This document shows positions 63,697 through 64,000 of a DNA stretch of 64,000 nt, piece after piece. The notes beneath the pieces were generated by a model. The model was not told the DNA's origin. It did not search any database and saw nothing but the letters and a program-made list of their open reading frames with translations. Both the position numbers and the translations under genes were made by a program. The first letter of the stretch is position 1. Every line of letters begins with the position of its first letter. This DNA comes from Novosphingobium sp. Chol11 (GTDB taxonomy: Bacteria > Pseudomonadota > Alphaproteobacteria > Sphingomonadales > Sphingomonadaceae), in NCBI RefSeq assembly GCF_900218065.1, contig NZ_OBMU01000001.1, positions 1,452,650-1,516,649 on the forward strand, written 5' to 3'.

Positions 63697-64000
63697 GCCA
63701 GCAGTCGCCGGACGAGATCCGGTACAAGTTCGCTGGCCGGGCCGATGCGGCTCTCTTCAAAATAGAAGCTGCCTGCAGAGGGTTCCAGATTCAATTCCAA
63801 CGTGCGTGCCCCTGCGTGGCGTGCCGTTTGAACGAAACCTGCGGCTGGATATACCGCTCCGGACGTGCCTATGGATAGAAACAGGTCTGCCCGTCGCAGT
63901 GCCGTATCGATGAAGTCCATCTGGTAGGGCATTTCACCGAAGAAGACGATGTCGGGACGCAGGCTTTTCCTGCTGCAGGTCGGGCATTGTGAGCCGGGCG
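63693..64000 (-). CDS. cobB: Sir2-family NAD-dependent protein deacylase (3' part, partial)
   Basis: The C-terminal about 102 codons are in the window; the gene starts beyond base 64000. Visible are the second Cys pair of the zinc ribbon (CPTC), [16 protein letters not shown], the NAD-binding [14 protein letters not shown] and [14 protein letters not shown]. This is the CobB-type (class III, bacterial) sirtuin pattern. It converges on the FecR gene with a 4-base overlap. Confidence 0.9.
   Translation of the reverse strand, partial: PGSQCPTCSRKSLRPDIVFFGEMPYQMDFIDTALRRADLFLSIGTSGAVYPAAGFVQTARHAGARTLELNLEPSAGSFYFEESRIGPASELVPDLVRRLLA

Overview
The window looks like chromosomal DNA of a sphingomonad (Alphaproteobacteria, Sphingomonadales, Sphingobium-like). 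This is an inference from GC-rich, tightly packed operons, the gene set (chpT, rpoH with an RpoH box, a JAMM protein, FecI/FecR) and the protein flavour; no rRNA marker is present. There is no phage, insertion sequence, CRISPR array or integrase.

Layout: (1) 1-6668: 5' part of mutL, diverging from a complete cell-elongation operon mreB-mreC-mreD-mrdA-rodA, then tRNA-Lys(CUU). (2) 6756-24103: a surface-glycan locus in three arms. A minus-strand arm carries two sugar-nucleotide epimerases, a GT4 glycosyltransferase, three tandem CgeB-type glycosyltransferases and a UDP-glucuronate-decarboxylase-like enzyme. A divergent plus-strand arm carries a histidine phosphatase, a methyltransferase, an apparently circularly permuted clan-A glycoside hydrolase, inositol-3-phosphate synthase, a zinc-type alcohol dehydrogenase and a Gfo/Idh/MocA oxidoreductase. 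A second minus-strand arm carries a GT9-like transferase, a DUF6165-like protein, a polysaccharide pyruvyl transferase and an FrhB-like iron-sulfur protein. I do not know a described pathway with this composition. (3) 24355-25392: a second, complete MreB paralogue with a terminator-like hairpin in its leader.

(4) 26050-46652: a Wzx/Wzy-type exopolysaccharide cluster: priming glycosylphosphotransferase, two related small membrane proteins, outer-membrane beta-barrel, short OPX export protein, AAA ATPase, PCP/Wzc-like chain-length protein, a BY-kinase homologue without a Walker A motif, WecG/TagA transferase, flippase, polymerase, four GT2 transferases, acyltransferase 3, a GH10 and a GH16 hydrolase, and UDP-glucose 6-dehydrogenase. 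UDP-glucose dehydrogenase here and the decarboxylase-like enzyme at 6756 could together supply UDP-glucuronate and UDP-xylose.

(5) 46924-64000: housekeeping genes: a molybdopterin-binding-domain protein, map, glnB-glnA, chpT, a JAMM peptidase, an RluD-like pseudouridine synthase, rpoH, an O-methyltransferase, mtgA, a GNAT, the tig-[GT2]-clpP-clpX chaperone/protease group, tRNA-Leu(UAG), a proline-rich small protein, a FecI/FecR pair and the partial end of a sirtuin.

Most operons are built from 1-8 nt stop/start overlaps (ATGA, GTGA, TTGA), which helped choose many starts. Several genes use TTG or GTG starts.
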